From NCBI RefSeq assembly GCF_022201045.2, contig NC_068563.1, positions 28,741,001 to 28,805,000 on the forward strand: a stretch of 64,000 nucleotides of DNA. The letters run 5' to 3'. This stretch comes from Citrus sinensis. Taxonomy: Eukaryota; Streptophyta; Magnoliopsida; Sapindales; Rutaceae. A program made the position numbers and the translations under genes. Under the pieces are notes generated by a model that was not told the origin of the DNA, ran no database searches, and saw nothing but the letters and a program-made list of their open reading frames with translations. Positions 36,001 through 46,968 of this stretch are shown one piece after another (the stretch's first letter is position 1; every line of letters starts with the position of its first letter).

Positions 36001-38061
36001 GAAACTTTAGTTTTCTTTTGTCCACTAATTATTATCAAAGCTCTGATTAATAAGGTGTAGCAGTTATAACTTCTGAGCTTCACTTTGAATTATTTAAAAA
36101 TTTAAATATGGTTTTACACGTTTATCCTTTCAAATTAACGTTATATGTATTTTTATACAAATGACAGGGGAAGTATTTATAATTACATTAATATATTCTA
36201 TCTAAGCGTTAATACCTCAAACCTCAGGGGAGGTCCATGAAAATTACCCCTACTTCATTTAATGAACAAAACAGAGCATTCTTAGTTTGCGACGATAAAA
36301 GAAAGTTACTGTGATTTTAGAATTGTATGTTGATTGTGTGTTTTGTTTGTATGGTGATATGCAGATGCTAAGCGTTTGATTGGGAGGCGATTCAGTGATC
36401 CTTTAGTACAAAAAGACATGAAACTATGGCCGTTCCAGGTCATTGCTGGGGCAGGTGACAAGCCTATGATTGTTGTTAATTACAAATGCGAAGAGAAGCA
36501 ATTTTCTGCAGAGGAAATCACCTCAATGGTTCTAACAAAGATGAAGGAGATTGCTGAGGCTTATCTGGGCACTACTATTAAGAATGCTGTTGTCACAGTA
36601 CCTGCTTACTTTAATGACTCACAGCGTCAAGCCACAAAGGACGCTGGTGTTATTTCTGGCCTTAAAGTAATGCGTATTATTAATGAGCCGACAGCTGCTG
36701 CTATTGCTTATGGGCTAGATAAGAAGGCAGGTAGTACTGGTGAAAAGAATGTGCTTATTTTTGATCTTGGTGGTGGTACTTTCGATGTCTCGCTTTTGGC
36801 CATTCATCAGGGTATTTTCGAAGTAAAGGCTACTGCTGGTGATACCCACTTGGGAGGTGAAGATTTTGACAACAGAATGGTGAACCACTTTGTTCAAGAG
36901 TTCAAGAGGAAAAACAAGAAGGATATTAGTGGAAACCCCGGAGCGTTGAGGAGGTTGAGAACTGCCTGTGAAAGGGCTAAGAGGACCCTGTCATCAACTG
37001 CACGGACTACAATTGAGATTGATTCTTTATACGAGGGTATTAATTTCTACACAACCATTGCAAGGGCTAGATTCGAGGAGTTGAACATGGATTTGTTCAG
37101 GAAGTGTATGGAGCCAGTGGAGAAATGCCTGAGAGATGCTAAGATGGACAAGAGCAGTGTCCATGATGTGGTTCTTGTTGGTGGGTCTACTAGGATCCCA
37201 AAAGTCCAGCAATTGTTGCAGGGCTTCTTCAATGGAAAGGAGCTATGCAAGAGCATCAACCCTGATGAAGCGGTTGCCTGCGGTGCTGCTGTGCATGCTG
37301 CAATCTTGAGTGGGGAGGGTAATGAGAAGGTTCAGGACCTCTTATTGCTTGATGTCACCCCTCTGTCACTGGGTTTGGAGACTGCTGGTGGAGTCATGAC
37401 TGTGTTGATTCCAAGGAACACCACTATTCCAACCAAGAAGGAACAGGTGTTCTCCACATACTCTGAGAACCAGCCCAGGATGTCGATCCAGGTCTACGAG
37501 GGTGAGCGCACAAGAACCCGTGACAACAACTTGCTTGGAAAGTTTGAGCTCTCTGGCATTCCTCCTGCTCCAAGAGGGGTTCCACAAATCAATGTGCGCT
37601 TTGACATTGATGCTAATGGTATCTTGAAAATTTCTGCTGAGGACGAAACCACCGGACAGAAGAATAAGATAAACATGAGAAATGACAAGGGCAGACTCTC
37701 TAAGGAGGAGAGAGAGAAGATGGTACAGGAGGCGAAAAAATACAAGGCTGAGGATGAGGAACACAAGAAAAAGGTGGAGGCGAAGAATGCTCTTGAGAAT
37801 TATGCTTACAACATGAGAAACACAATTGAGGATGAGAAGATCAGTGCAAAACTTCCTGCTGCTGACAAGCAGAAAATTGAAGATGCTATTGAGCAGGCCA
37901 TCCAATGGCTTGATGGGAACCCGCTTGCAAAGGCAGATGAGTTTGAAGATAAGATGAAAGAGCTTGAGGGCATCTATAATGCCAAGATGTACCAGGGAGT
38001 TGATCTATGGATGAGGATGGTCCTTCTGCTGGTGCTGGTAATGGTATGGCCCAAAGTTTGA
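33043..38061 (+). CDS. HSP70-like copy A, C-terminal EEVD lost; probably decaying
   Basis: Exons 33043-33256 and 36365-38061 give an open frame of 636 residues with the cytosolic HSP70 start [16 protein letters not shown], the phosphate loop [11 protein letters not shown] and [10 protein letters not shown]. The intron sits at the conserved plant HSC70 site (NTVF/DAKRL) but is 3108 bp against 576 bp in copy B, because of a tandem repeat and an H2B retropseudogene. Changes at normally constant sites include YGAAV to [13 protein letters not shown] to KISAEDET and TITNDKG to NMRNDKG. Nine bases are missing near LEGIYNAKM, and a frameshift just downstream turns the tail into hydrophobic sequence ending WPKV. 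A remnant of the old tail (PKIDDL) lies about 90 bp downstream. Without EEVD it should not bind TPR co-chaperones such as Hop or CHIP. It could still be transcribed, but it looks like a pseudogene in the making. Confidence 0.8.
33834..35059. repeat. Tandem duplication (period 685 bp) inside the HSP70-A intron
   Basis: The block starting CTGCCAAAATAATAAATTATT occurs at 33836 and again at 34521. Both copies pass through CAATGGGCAACATCAC, GGGCTGGAATGTGAATG, TTAATTAATTATAATAATA and end near TCAGGTGGGATCC. Differences are few, so the duplication is fairly recent. The unit looks like an AT-rich TIR element: a right end (AATAAACACACCA) near 35.13 kb resembles ends seen elsewhere in the window. Confidence 0.85.
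35480..35874 (-). pseudogene. Histone H2B retropseudogene in the HSP70-A intron
   Basis: On the minus strand, H2B blocks appear in order: a degraded start (GGCTCC.. near 35874), the basic tail [39 protein letters not shown] and [15 protein letters not shown], then [16 protein letters not shown]. These match the H2B fold through alpha-C. Several frame breaks separate the blocks and the normal C-terminal FTSS is altered. No intron is visible, but plant H2B genes are usually intronless, so processed origin is inferred from the solitary antisense insertion within another gene's intron. Copy B of HSP70 lacks it, so insertion followed the segmental duplication or it was lost from B. Confidence 0.85.
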
Positions 38062-38949
38062 GGCGGTGGAGGTGATGCTAGTGCATCCGTGGATGAGGAA
38101 TGTCTTTCTGCTGGTGCTGGTAGCGGTGTTGCCCCTAAGATTGATGATCTGATCATTTTTTCCTTTTCTTGCTTCTATTACATGTGATATTGTTCGGTTG
38201 TGTTAGCATAAGATATTGTTATGCTTTTAAGTAATGTCCTGTTTTTCCTTCGATCAGTTTTATCTAGTTTTGTGATCTTTCTGCTTGTGCATCGCTAGAA
38301 AAGTATAGAATGCGATGAACTAGATTTAAAAAAAAAAAGGAATGCCCAAACTATAAAGCTAGCTGTTCATAACAAGCTGTTCTAATTTGTTGATATTATT
38401 TTGATGAACGCAAATTGGTCGGGGAAGTGATGACCATTTCAATCATTGGTTTTTCTGGATCCAAGTTTAACGAGGGTCCTAAGGTCGTATGATATAGTGA
38501 TATACATGCAAGAAATATTTAATGTAATTGACATTCAAGAGTACGGTAACTACCTATACGGTAACCGCATGGTACCGCTTCATAAAAAAATTGCATCTAT
38601 GTAGCTCACGTTTCTCCTCGAGAGGATATGCGAAGGCTGCAATAAACTATGCCTTGGAAGTCAGAAACTTGTCATTGAATTAGACGGGGTTATTTTCATG
38701 CATCCCTAAAAGTATACCTTTTAGAAATTGTGACAACATTCGTAAATGATTGTAATAAATAATGATTAATGAGAACTTTACAACCGATTGCTACAATAAT
38801 TTAATAAGGTAAATTACTTAAATGCATACAATAAATGATCAAAGCGATATTAATATAACTGAATCATCTGTAACTAGTGGTTCTAGGAGAAGTTGGAGAT
38901 GACCAATTTGATTGATTTACGGGGTTATATCAATTTTTTTCCCCAGCAA

Positions 38950-41050
38950 AGACAACGATGATGGCGTGGCGGGGGGAATAGATGAGACCTTTAATTGTAA
39001 TAGACCATCAAATAGTAAATAAATATAAAAGGGGACATAAACCAAAAACGTCTAAATTTAAGAGAAATAACAAAGTCATAACAATGCACCAAAGAATGAG
39101 AATCAACGTCAAACTAGCAAAAAATAAAAGAAAAAAAAATTATCTCCTAACACGAGGGGCCTCCTATACATCTAGATGAATGATACCAGACAAACCAATA
39201 GGCAAACCTGAATATTCATAAAATGTTGACGCACCCATTAAGTACAAGCCTAATTAGCCATGAAATTAGCTGTAAAGGGAGCCTCGCTAAAAACATGCCT
39301 GACAAACATAGAGGGAGAAGTAGACATAAGCCAGACTCGACTAAGAAGATAAATATATTCCCACTGCACAGAGCCGTGAGAAGTAATACACGAAACCATA
39401 GTTGCCGAATCAGATATCTAAATAGCAGATTAGTAAGCTAAGTAACAAGCCATGAACCCTCGCAAACAACCATCAACTTAGTATAAAATACAGGTTAGTG
39501 CCCAAGAAAAGAGATTAAAGCTACTAAAACAAGACCCTGATAGTCACACGAAACACCATGAACTACAGACAGCCGAGGATTGCCTCGAGTGCGTCCATCC
39601 ACCAAAAGCTTTGCCACCCAAAATGACGGCCGCAACCAGGATCCAACCTAAACAACCTTAGAATCAGTGCAATAACTTTCAATTCTTCCAGAAACTGAGA
39701 GCCTAATACCCCTTGCAACTAGGAAGGTGTAAAACCTAAGGCAGAACTAGCAAGCCTAAAGTCAGAAATCGCCCTATGAACAACAACATCTACAGAAAAT
39801 GACATAGAATCGAACCTGAAAGAAAGAATTACTACCCTTCCAAACATGCCACAAAATGAAGTATGGAAAAAGAACTCAAATATATCTTCGAGTTAGGGTA
39901 CACTGTCGCCAATGAACAAGTAAGGCATAAGGAGTCAGAAAAAAACTGACCTTAAACCATATATAATGAAAATAGAGCCAAACATATCTAAGTCGTGGGC
40001 AATTAAGAAACAGATCCCTAGAAGTCTCAATAGCCTGAGCACAAAAATACCAAGAAATCATATAAAAACCCTTCGAGCATAAAGCGTCATTAGTTGCCAA
40101 AAAATAATATGATAGCTGCTAAAGAAAAAAGAAAACCCGAAAAGGAATATGCGACTGCAAAATAAGCGGAAAAACCACATCCTAGGCCTAGAGCCACGCA
40201 CAAGCTCCCAAGCAATTTGCAACTAGAAATCACCATCACGAGCCAAATCCTACCAAATCAGATCTGAACCCACTCTAAAGATAAGAACCAATATAATCTG
40301 TTCAACAACCAAGAAGGCAAAATATTCTAAAGCTTTCCCCTATCCTAGACAGTACCCCTCCAATAAAGGAAATCAACATCGGGGATGTTGCACTAGAATT
40401 ATACAAAAACAAGGGGTAAGAATGCAATTAGCAATCATACAAAAAAACTATAGGCCGCACAATTAATCATCCAACACGCATGGGGGCTTAGTTGCACAAC
40501 GAATAGAATAAAAGACGTCTCAGAAAAGGAAAAGAAAAGTAATGAAATTAAACCATGCCCGGATGTTCAACTCTATTATATTTAGCGTTCATAAATGAAG
40601 CCTATAAAGAACATTGATCCCGAAAACGCCACCAAAGCTTTAGCTGAAGAGCCTCAGCCATATCAGCAAACAATCAAAAACCTAGATCACCTTCCTTAAC
40701 TGGACAACGAACCAAGGCCATCTACACCAATGAATCCTCCTTCTAATATCAGTATCAACTCATAGAAAAACGAGTGAAAAGCCTTCCTAGATGCTGAATA
40801 ATAGTCACAGGTGGCCGAAGAACATGAAATAAGTGCAAAGGATATAGGATAACATATGTTGAAGAAGCACTAGATTCCCACCAAGGGAAAGCAGCCGATT
40901 ATTCCAACCCAAAATCCTATATTCCTAACCTTTCGAATCATATCATCAAATAGGAAATCTTAAGATGTCCCATATAAACTGAGCATGCAAGATAAATAAA
41001 TGAAAACTGACGCTGTTGAAAACTGGTAATTAAATGAACAATGGCGTGGC
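38950..41050 (-). mobile_element. LINE (L1-like) relic in unit A, 5'-truncated
   Basis: Minus-strand remnant. Readable pieces are a zinc-binding zf-RVT-type block (ETSRDLFLNCPRLRYVWLYF near 40.0 kb) and, further 3', a degraded RNase H-like region that is clearer in copy B. The upstream end corresponds to the C-terminal part of reverse transcriptase. No long open frame survives. The same relic is at the matching place in unit B, so the insertion predates the duplication. Confidence 0.75.
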
Positions 41051-42170
41051 AAGAAGAAGAAAGGTTTATATCAATTTCATGCCATAGTATCATGCATGAT
41101 TTAAAATCTAATTAGATTGATTATTTAATGAATTACCAACTTTAAACATGATTTTAAATTTTAGGGGAGGATTGGCAAACACTCAATGGGAAGAAGACAA
41201 TTTAAGGGATTGGCAGGTCATATCCACCCGCACCAAACAAAAGTTATGTAACTTATTTTGTTCGTCAATAGAAGTTGCTTCAATGTTCATCCGAGCTTGT
41301 CATCTAATTAGTAGCACGCATGAATTAATATATTAATGAGATTTTTTTTTTTTTTGTCTACTATTCCATGAAGTCACAGTTCAATAAAGAAATGTATTTA
41401 GCAGAATCAACAGAAAAAGAGATCTTATATTTAGCTCGACTCTTGTTTTATTCTGGCTTTTGAACTAGTTTTGTTTTTATGCGAGTTTAACGACATTTTA
41501 CTACTAAAACATGAATTATAATGGTTTAGACTTTGTATTATATATCTTACAATTTTAGACAGTTTAAAATCATTTAATAGCGAACTGGTAAATTGTTGTT
41601 TGCATGAATAGAGATTCAAGTCTCATGTTATATATTAGAAAAGAATTAAACTTTTATTTTAGATATATATTCAAAAAATTTTATTTTATTTATTTTTTCT
41701 AAAAATTAGTAAAATATAAATTCGTCAAATGAAACTTCTTGAAAAAAAAAACAACCTGTCAAACTTTTAGAGACTATTTCAAATATTTAAAAGTTGATAA
41801 TAATAGCTTGCCGTAAGATCGATCTGTTACGAAAGGAAACCCTGAAATAAATACAAAGCGTGTTTAATTTGTTATTGATTTTCTTTTCAGATAAACAAAA
41901 AACAAATAAATAAAATAACACTGAAATATGTATGAATTGAGCTCCTTGAGTTGTGCTTTAGTTAAAATTGCTATAATTTATTTATTACTAAATCAAAATA
42001 GAGAAAGTAGGAACAGTCGTCTTAATTCCAGAGCCATCCATATCTCTACATTGCGATTGCTTAATTAGAAAGAGAAGAGGTAAAAAAAGAAAAGAAAAAT
42101 GAAACCACTAATTAAGAGAATTCGAATATCCTTGTTATTACAATTTTAACATCACTTTTGATTTAGATTT

Positions 42171-42891
42171 TCAGTCAGTTCTCTCACATCCTCGGCCAGA
42201 GAAAAAAATCAAAGAAGGGTTGATGAGTAGAACCCTTTTCAATGCGAGGAGTTACTGAATTCTCAAGAGAATTTGAAGGCAGCAAAGGAAAGACAGGCAA
42301 AGTTTCTTGATTACTGATGTCCGAGTTATTGATGTTACTAGTTTGCATCAAAACATTGCAATGCGGTTGCTCAGGATCATAGCCTGCACCCACATAACTA
42401 GTTGTGTTGTCCATTTCCTGATCAGTTTTTGCTCTCCTCTTTGGCCCACCAGGGATCCGGGATTGACACCTTGGTGCATTAAGGATAGAACCCTAAATCA
42501 TTCCTTGGTAAGTAATATGGCCCACAGACTACTGAAAATGAAAAAGGACAAATCCCACGTACGTTGGACTCTTTAGTTTTACGAAGTGATCAAATAAAAT
42601 GTTGAAGGGCAAAGAGAAGGAGATTGAAAGAATTAGGCAGCAAATCAATTGGATGGAGACGAGGCCTAGCAGTGAAAAATGCAAAAACAAAATGCTTCAC
42701 GCAATCAAACGGCTAAAACAATATCTTAAATACGTTACTAGAAAACGACCACTAGATAAGAGCCACTTTATGTTTAGTCTTCAACACAAGAATCGAACCC
42801 ATTTGCACCGTTTGTGGAAGAAGGAAACAAGAGGAGCAGGCTGATGAGTGGACTTGTGAAGGTAACGATTGATAAAATCGATTCTCTCTTG
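42171..42891 (-). pseudogene. WOX2 remnant (unit A), homeodomain missing
   Basis: Aligns with the intact WOX2 in unit B. Retained: exon 2 with [32 protein letters not shown] and QPFFDFF, the intron's right-hand part, and only the last about 25 codons of exon 1. The alignment breaks at TTCTCTCTTG (42891), so the whole homeodomain is absent. The WUS box is damaged (TLPLFPLHP in B reads TLPVFPLLP here, with the following residues deleted). An extra A in an A-run shifts the end frame, and about 190 bp around the intron donor are missing. It cannot make a WOX protein. Confidence 0.92.
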
Positions 42892-42904
42892 TATGTTAGA
42901 TGGA

Positions 42905-43430
42905 GCGATTGACCCAAAGGTGAATTTTTAGGTGTGTAATACAAAAGCTTAGTATGTTAGATGGAGCTTATCATTTATAAATTTAAGTAATTTTTTTTTC
43001 CATCAATTAATGTGGTATATAATTAAAAACATATTTTGGATGAAACTACCACCAACGATCAGTCCTTCCATTTGATACGCTTGAGTTATTCGATTATCAT
43101 ATTTCAGTTACCAGGATTTTAACTCTAATACTACTTGTTGGGAGATTGAATTTAGAATTTTTAGATTCCAAACTTAAAAAGTTAATTTATTAAATGGAGA
43201 GACCTACCCTACTTATAAACTAAAGTAATTCTCTTTTAAAAATTAATATGGAACACGATTTAATAATTAATATTCTTATTAATAATTCGAATTTATATTT
43301 ACAAAAAAAAAAAGAATAATTCAATTTTCCTGTAAAAATTAATGCATGACAATAATTTACGAACTGTGTCGGCATACATATTCTATTTGATTAAAACATT
43401 TATGCCACAACAATTAATAAAGAAAATTGT
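42905..43430. repeat. Dispersed repeat, copy 2 (about 525 bp)
   Basis: Same orientation and order as 22730-23250. It lies exactly in the gap between duplication units A and B, immediately after the WOX2 breakpoint, so it may mark the junction. Confidence 0.75.
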
Positions 43431-43760
43431 ATTTTTCATAAGCCGCTGCTCAAAGAAAATAAGATTAGTTTAATTACAGTGAAAATTGAAAAGAAAGTAT
43501 GGAAACGACTTGACGAAGGAACGCACAGACCACGCATTCCGTATTTTTTAAAAGAAACTAGAATCATCCAATCAGGCAACGACCCAGAGCCAGCATTAAC
43601 AAATAGTAAACGACTAACAAACCAATCACCGCAAAGATTCAAAAGAAAGCCTACGGCTAAGATCTTTTAACAAGACACGTTAGAAAGCTCTGGAACCCGC
43701 TAGAAACCAAAAGGGAAGCGGGAGAGACACCTTCATCCAACGGCTCACACTCCACAATCA

Positions 43761-43792
43761 GAACTTTCCAGAAATCAAACTCTATATTTATA
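43761..43792 (+). promoter_or_regulatory. HSP70 copy B promoter: canonical heat-shock element and TATA box
   Basis: GAACTTTCCAGAA (43761-43773) is a perfect three-unit GAAnnTTCnnGAA heat-shock element. The TATA box TATATTTATA follows 9 bp later at 43783-43792. This supports heat-shock-factor control, in addition to likely constitutive expression of an HSC70-type gene. Confidence 0.75.
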
Positions 43793-43926
43793 GCCACACC
43801 AATTCCCTTCATTCTCCCCCACGGAAACGAACTAACAATCAATAAGTAAACACTAAAGCTCGCAAATCATCCGTGCTTTTTTTCTTTTTTTTTTTATTGT
43901 TGATAGATTCTTGATTTTGTTAATCG

Positions 43927-46452
43927 ATGGCTGGAAAAGGCGAAGGTCCTGCTATTGGAATTGACTTGGGCACGACTTACTCTTGTGTCGGTGTCTGGCA
44001 ACATGATCGAGTTGAGATCATCGCTAATGATCAAGGTAACCGAACGACGCCGTCTTATGTGGCGTTTACTGATACGGAGCGTTTGATCGGTGATGCTGCC
44101 AAGAACCAGGTCGCCATGAACCCCACCAACACTGTTTTTGGTATGTTCCTTAACTCCCGTTGAACCTGATACCACTGATTCTGTTTGCGATTAGTTCTTT
44201 GATCATTCTTTTTCAAACTGATCTATTTGGCGGGGGAGAAAATAGAATTCAACCGAAAATTCATGAGAAAAGAATAATGTAGATAAAATAGGAGAAAATA
44301 AAAAGAAAGTTACTCCGCAGTCTATTGAGTTTGTATTCAATTTTATGTGTATTTTATATCCATGCACTTAAGGTATCATTGTTTCTGTTTTAGTTCTTTA
44401 ACCGTTCTTGTTGAAACTGCTTTCTTTAGCCGGCGAGAAAATAATGTGAGGTTCTAGGAGTTATACTCTGTTCTACTAAAAGGAGAATTTTGGGGGGAAA
44501 AAATCTGTGAACTCTGAATTGCATCCCGATTTTATTTATTTATTTATTTTTGGTTTTCAAATATGCATAATTTACTTGATTTAATGGTTCTTAATTGATT
44601 CTGTTTACGACATGTGATGAACATAGCAGAGCATTCTTAGTTTGTGACGCTGAAAGAAAGTTAGTGGTTTTAGAATTGTATGCTGACTCGTGTTTTGTTT
44701 GTATGGTGATATGCAGATGCTAAGCGTTTGATTGGGAGGCGATTCAGTGATCCTTCAGTACAGAGTGACATGAAACTATGGCCGTTCAAGGTCATTGCTG
44801 GAGCAGGTGACAAGCCTATGATCGTTGTCAATTACAAAGGCGAAGAGAAGCAATTTTCTGCAGAAGAAATCTCCTCAATGGTTCTAAATAAGATGAAGGA
44901 GATTGCTGAGGCTTATCTGGGCACTACTATTAAGAATGCTGTTGTCACAGTACCTGCTTACTTTAATGACTCACAGCGTCAGGCCACGAAGGATGCTGGT
45001 GTTATTTCTGGCCTTAATGTGATGCGTATTATTAACGAGCCGACAGCTGCTGCTATTGCTTATGGGCTGGATAAGAAGGCAGGTAGTACTGGTGAAAAGA
45101 ATGTGCTCATTTTTGATCTTGGTGGTGGTACTTTTGATGTCTCGCTTTTGACCATTGAGGAGGGTATTTTCGAAGTGAAGGCTACTGCTGGTGATACCCA
45201 CTTGGGAGGTGAAGATTTTGACAACAGAATGGTGAACCACTTTGTTCAAGAGTTCAAGAGGAAAAACAAGAAGGATATTAGTGGAAACCCCAGAGCGTTG
45301 AGGAGGTTGAGAACTGCCTGTGAAAGGGCTAAGAGGACCCTGTCATCAACTGCACAGACTACAATTGAGATTGATTCTTTATATGAGGGTATTGATTTCT
45401 ACACAACCATTACAAGGGCTAGATTCGAAGAGTTGAACATGGATTTGTTCAGGAAGTGTATGGAGCCAGTGGAGAAATGCCTGAGAGATGCTAAGATGGA
45501 CAAGAGCAGTGTCCATGATGTGGTTCTTGTTGGTGGGTCTACTAGGATCCCAAAAGTCCAGCAACTGTTGCAGGACTTCTTCAATGGAAAAGAGCTATGC
45601 AAGAGCATCAACCCTGATGAAGCGGTTGCCTACGGTGCTGCTGTGCAGGCTGCAATCTTGAGTGGTGAGGGTAATGAGAAGGTTCAGGACCTCTTATTGC
45701 TTGACGTCACCCCTCTATCGCTGGGTTTGGAGACTGCTGGTGGAGTCATGACTGTGTTGATTCCAAGGAACACCACTATTCCAACCAAGAAGGAGCAGGT
45801 GTTCTCCACATACTCTGACAACCAGCCCGGGGTGTTGATCCAGGTCTACGAGGGTGAGCGCACAAGAACCCGTGACAACAACTTGCTTGGAAAGTTTGAG
45901 CTCTCTGGCATTCCTCCTGCTCCAAGAGGGGTTCCACAAATCAATGTGTGCTTTGACATTGATGCTAATGGTATCTTGAACGTTTCTGCTGAGGACAAAA
46001 CCACCGGACAGAAGAATAAGATTACCATCACAAATGACAAGGGCAGACTCTCTAAGGAGGAGATAGAGAAGATGGTACAAGAGGCAGAAAAATACAAGGC
46101 CGAGGATGACGAGCACAAGAAAAAGGTGGAGGCCAAGAATGCTCTTGAGAATTATGCTTACAACATGAGAAACACAATCAAGGATGAAAAGATCAGCGCA
46201 AAGCTTCCCACTGCTGACAAGAAGAAAATTGAAGATGCCATTGAGGAGGCCATCCAATGGCTTGACGGGAACCAGCTCGCAGAGGCAGATGAGTTTGAAG
46301 ATAAGATGAAAGAGCTGGAGGGCATCTGCAACCCAATTATTGCCAAGATGTACCAAGGAGGTGGAGCTGATGCTGGTGCAAGTATGGATGAGGATGGTCC
46401 TTCTGCTGGTGCTGGTAGCGGTGCTGGCCCCAAGATTGAGGAGGTGGATTAA
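43927..46452 (+). CDS. Cytosolic heat shock cognate 70 kDa protein (HSP70/HSC70), copy B
   Basis: Exons 43927-44140 and 44717-46452 join in frame to 649 residues, the standard length. The start [20 protein letters not shown], phosphate loops, [11 protein letters not shown] and [13 protein letters not shown] define the ATPase domain. The substrate-binding domain follows ([20 protein letters not shown]) and then the helical lid. The C-terminus is a GA-rich linker ending PKIEEVD, the cytosolic hallmark that docks TPR co-chaperones. The single intron is at the family-conserved place between NTVF and DAKRL. The ATP-driven chaperone folds and refolds proteins with J-domain partners. A heat-shock element is present upstream. 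This is the intact member of the duplicated pair. Confidence 0.97.
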
Positions 46453-46968
46453 ATTTGAGGATTTATGCTTAATGTTGTTTAATGATTAGGGGTTGAGTTG
46501 GGAGTGTGATCTTTTCTTCCTTTTCCTGCTTCTGTTACATGTAAATACTGTTTCCTGGTGTATGCATAAAGATATTATGTTTTTAAGCAATGTCTTATTT
46601 TTCCTTCCATCAGTTCTATCGATTTTGTGATACTTCTGCTTCTGCATTGCTAGAAAATGCGATGAGCTTAAAAAAGAGAATGCAAAAACCATACAGCTAG
46701 CTGTTCATAATAACAAGTTGTGTTTAATCTGTTGATATTATTTTGAGGAACGCACATGGTCGGGGAAGTGACGTTTCGATCACTGATTTTTTGGATCCAA
46801 GTTTGAGGTGGGTCTGAAGGTCGTACGATACAGTGATATAGATTCAAGAAATATTCAATGTAATTGCATGGTACCGCTTCATAAAAAATTGCATCAATGC
46901 AGCTCATGTCTCTCCTCATAGGATCTGCGAAGACTGCAATAAACTATGTCTCCGAAGTCAGAAACTTG

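Larger units (their letters stand above)
32828..42891 (+). repeat. Segmental duplication, unit A
   Basis: Collinear and direct with 43705-56775. Order in both: HSP70 proximal promoter and gene, HSP70 3' flank, LINE relic, spacer, WOX2. Unit A starts at about AAGCGGGAGAGACTCC and stops inside WOX2 exon 1 (TTCTCTCTTG). It lacks a 3.4-kb block holding the HSP20-like gene and the 1.7-kb TIR element, but has a 3.1-kb HSP70 intron. Confidence 0.93.

Noticed and set aside
37366-37905. Long antisense open frames across both HSP70 genes (also 45715-46356)
   Set aside because: Antisense shadows of conserved HSP70 codons, present in both copies for that reason.
41148-41336. Short open frame repeated at 52897-53085 (ILNFRGGLANTQWEED type)
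   Set aside because: Both copies come from the segmental duplication and differ at many replacement sites; no family resemblance.
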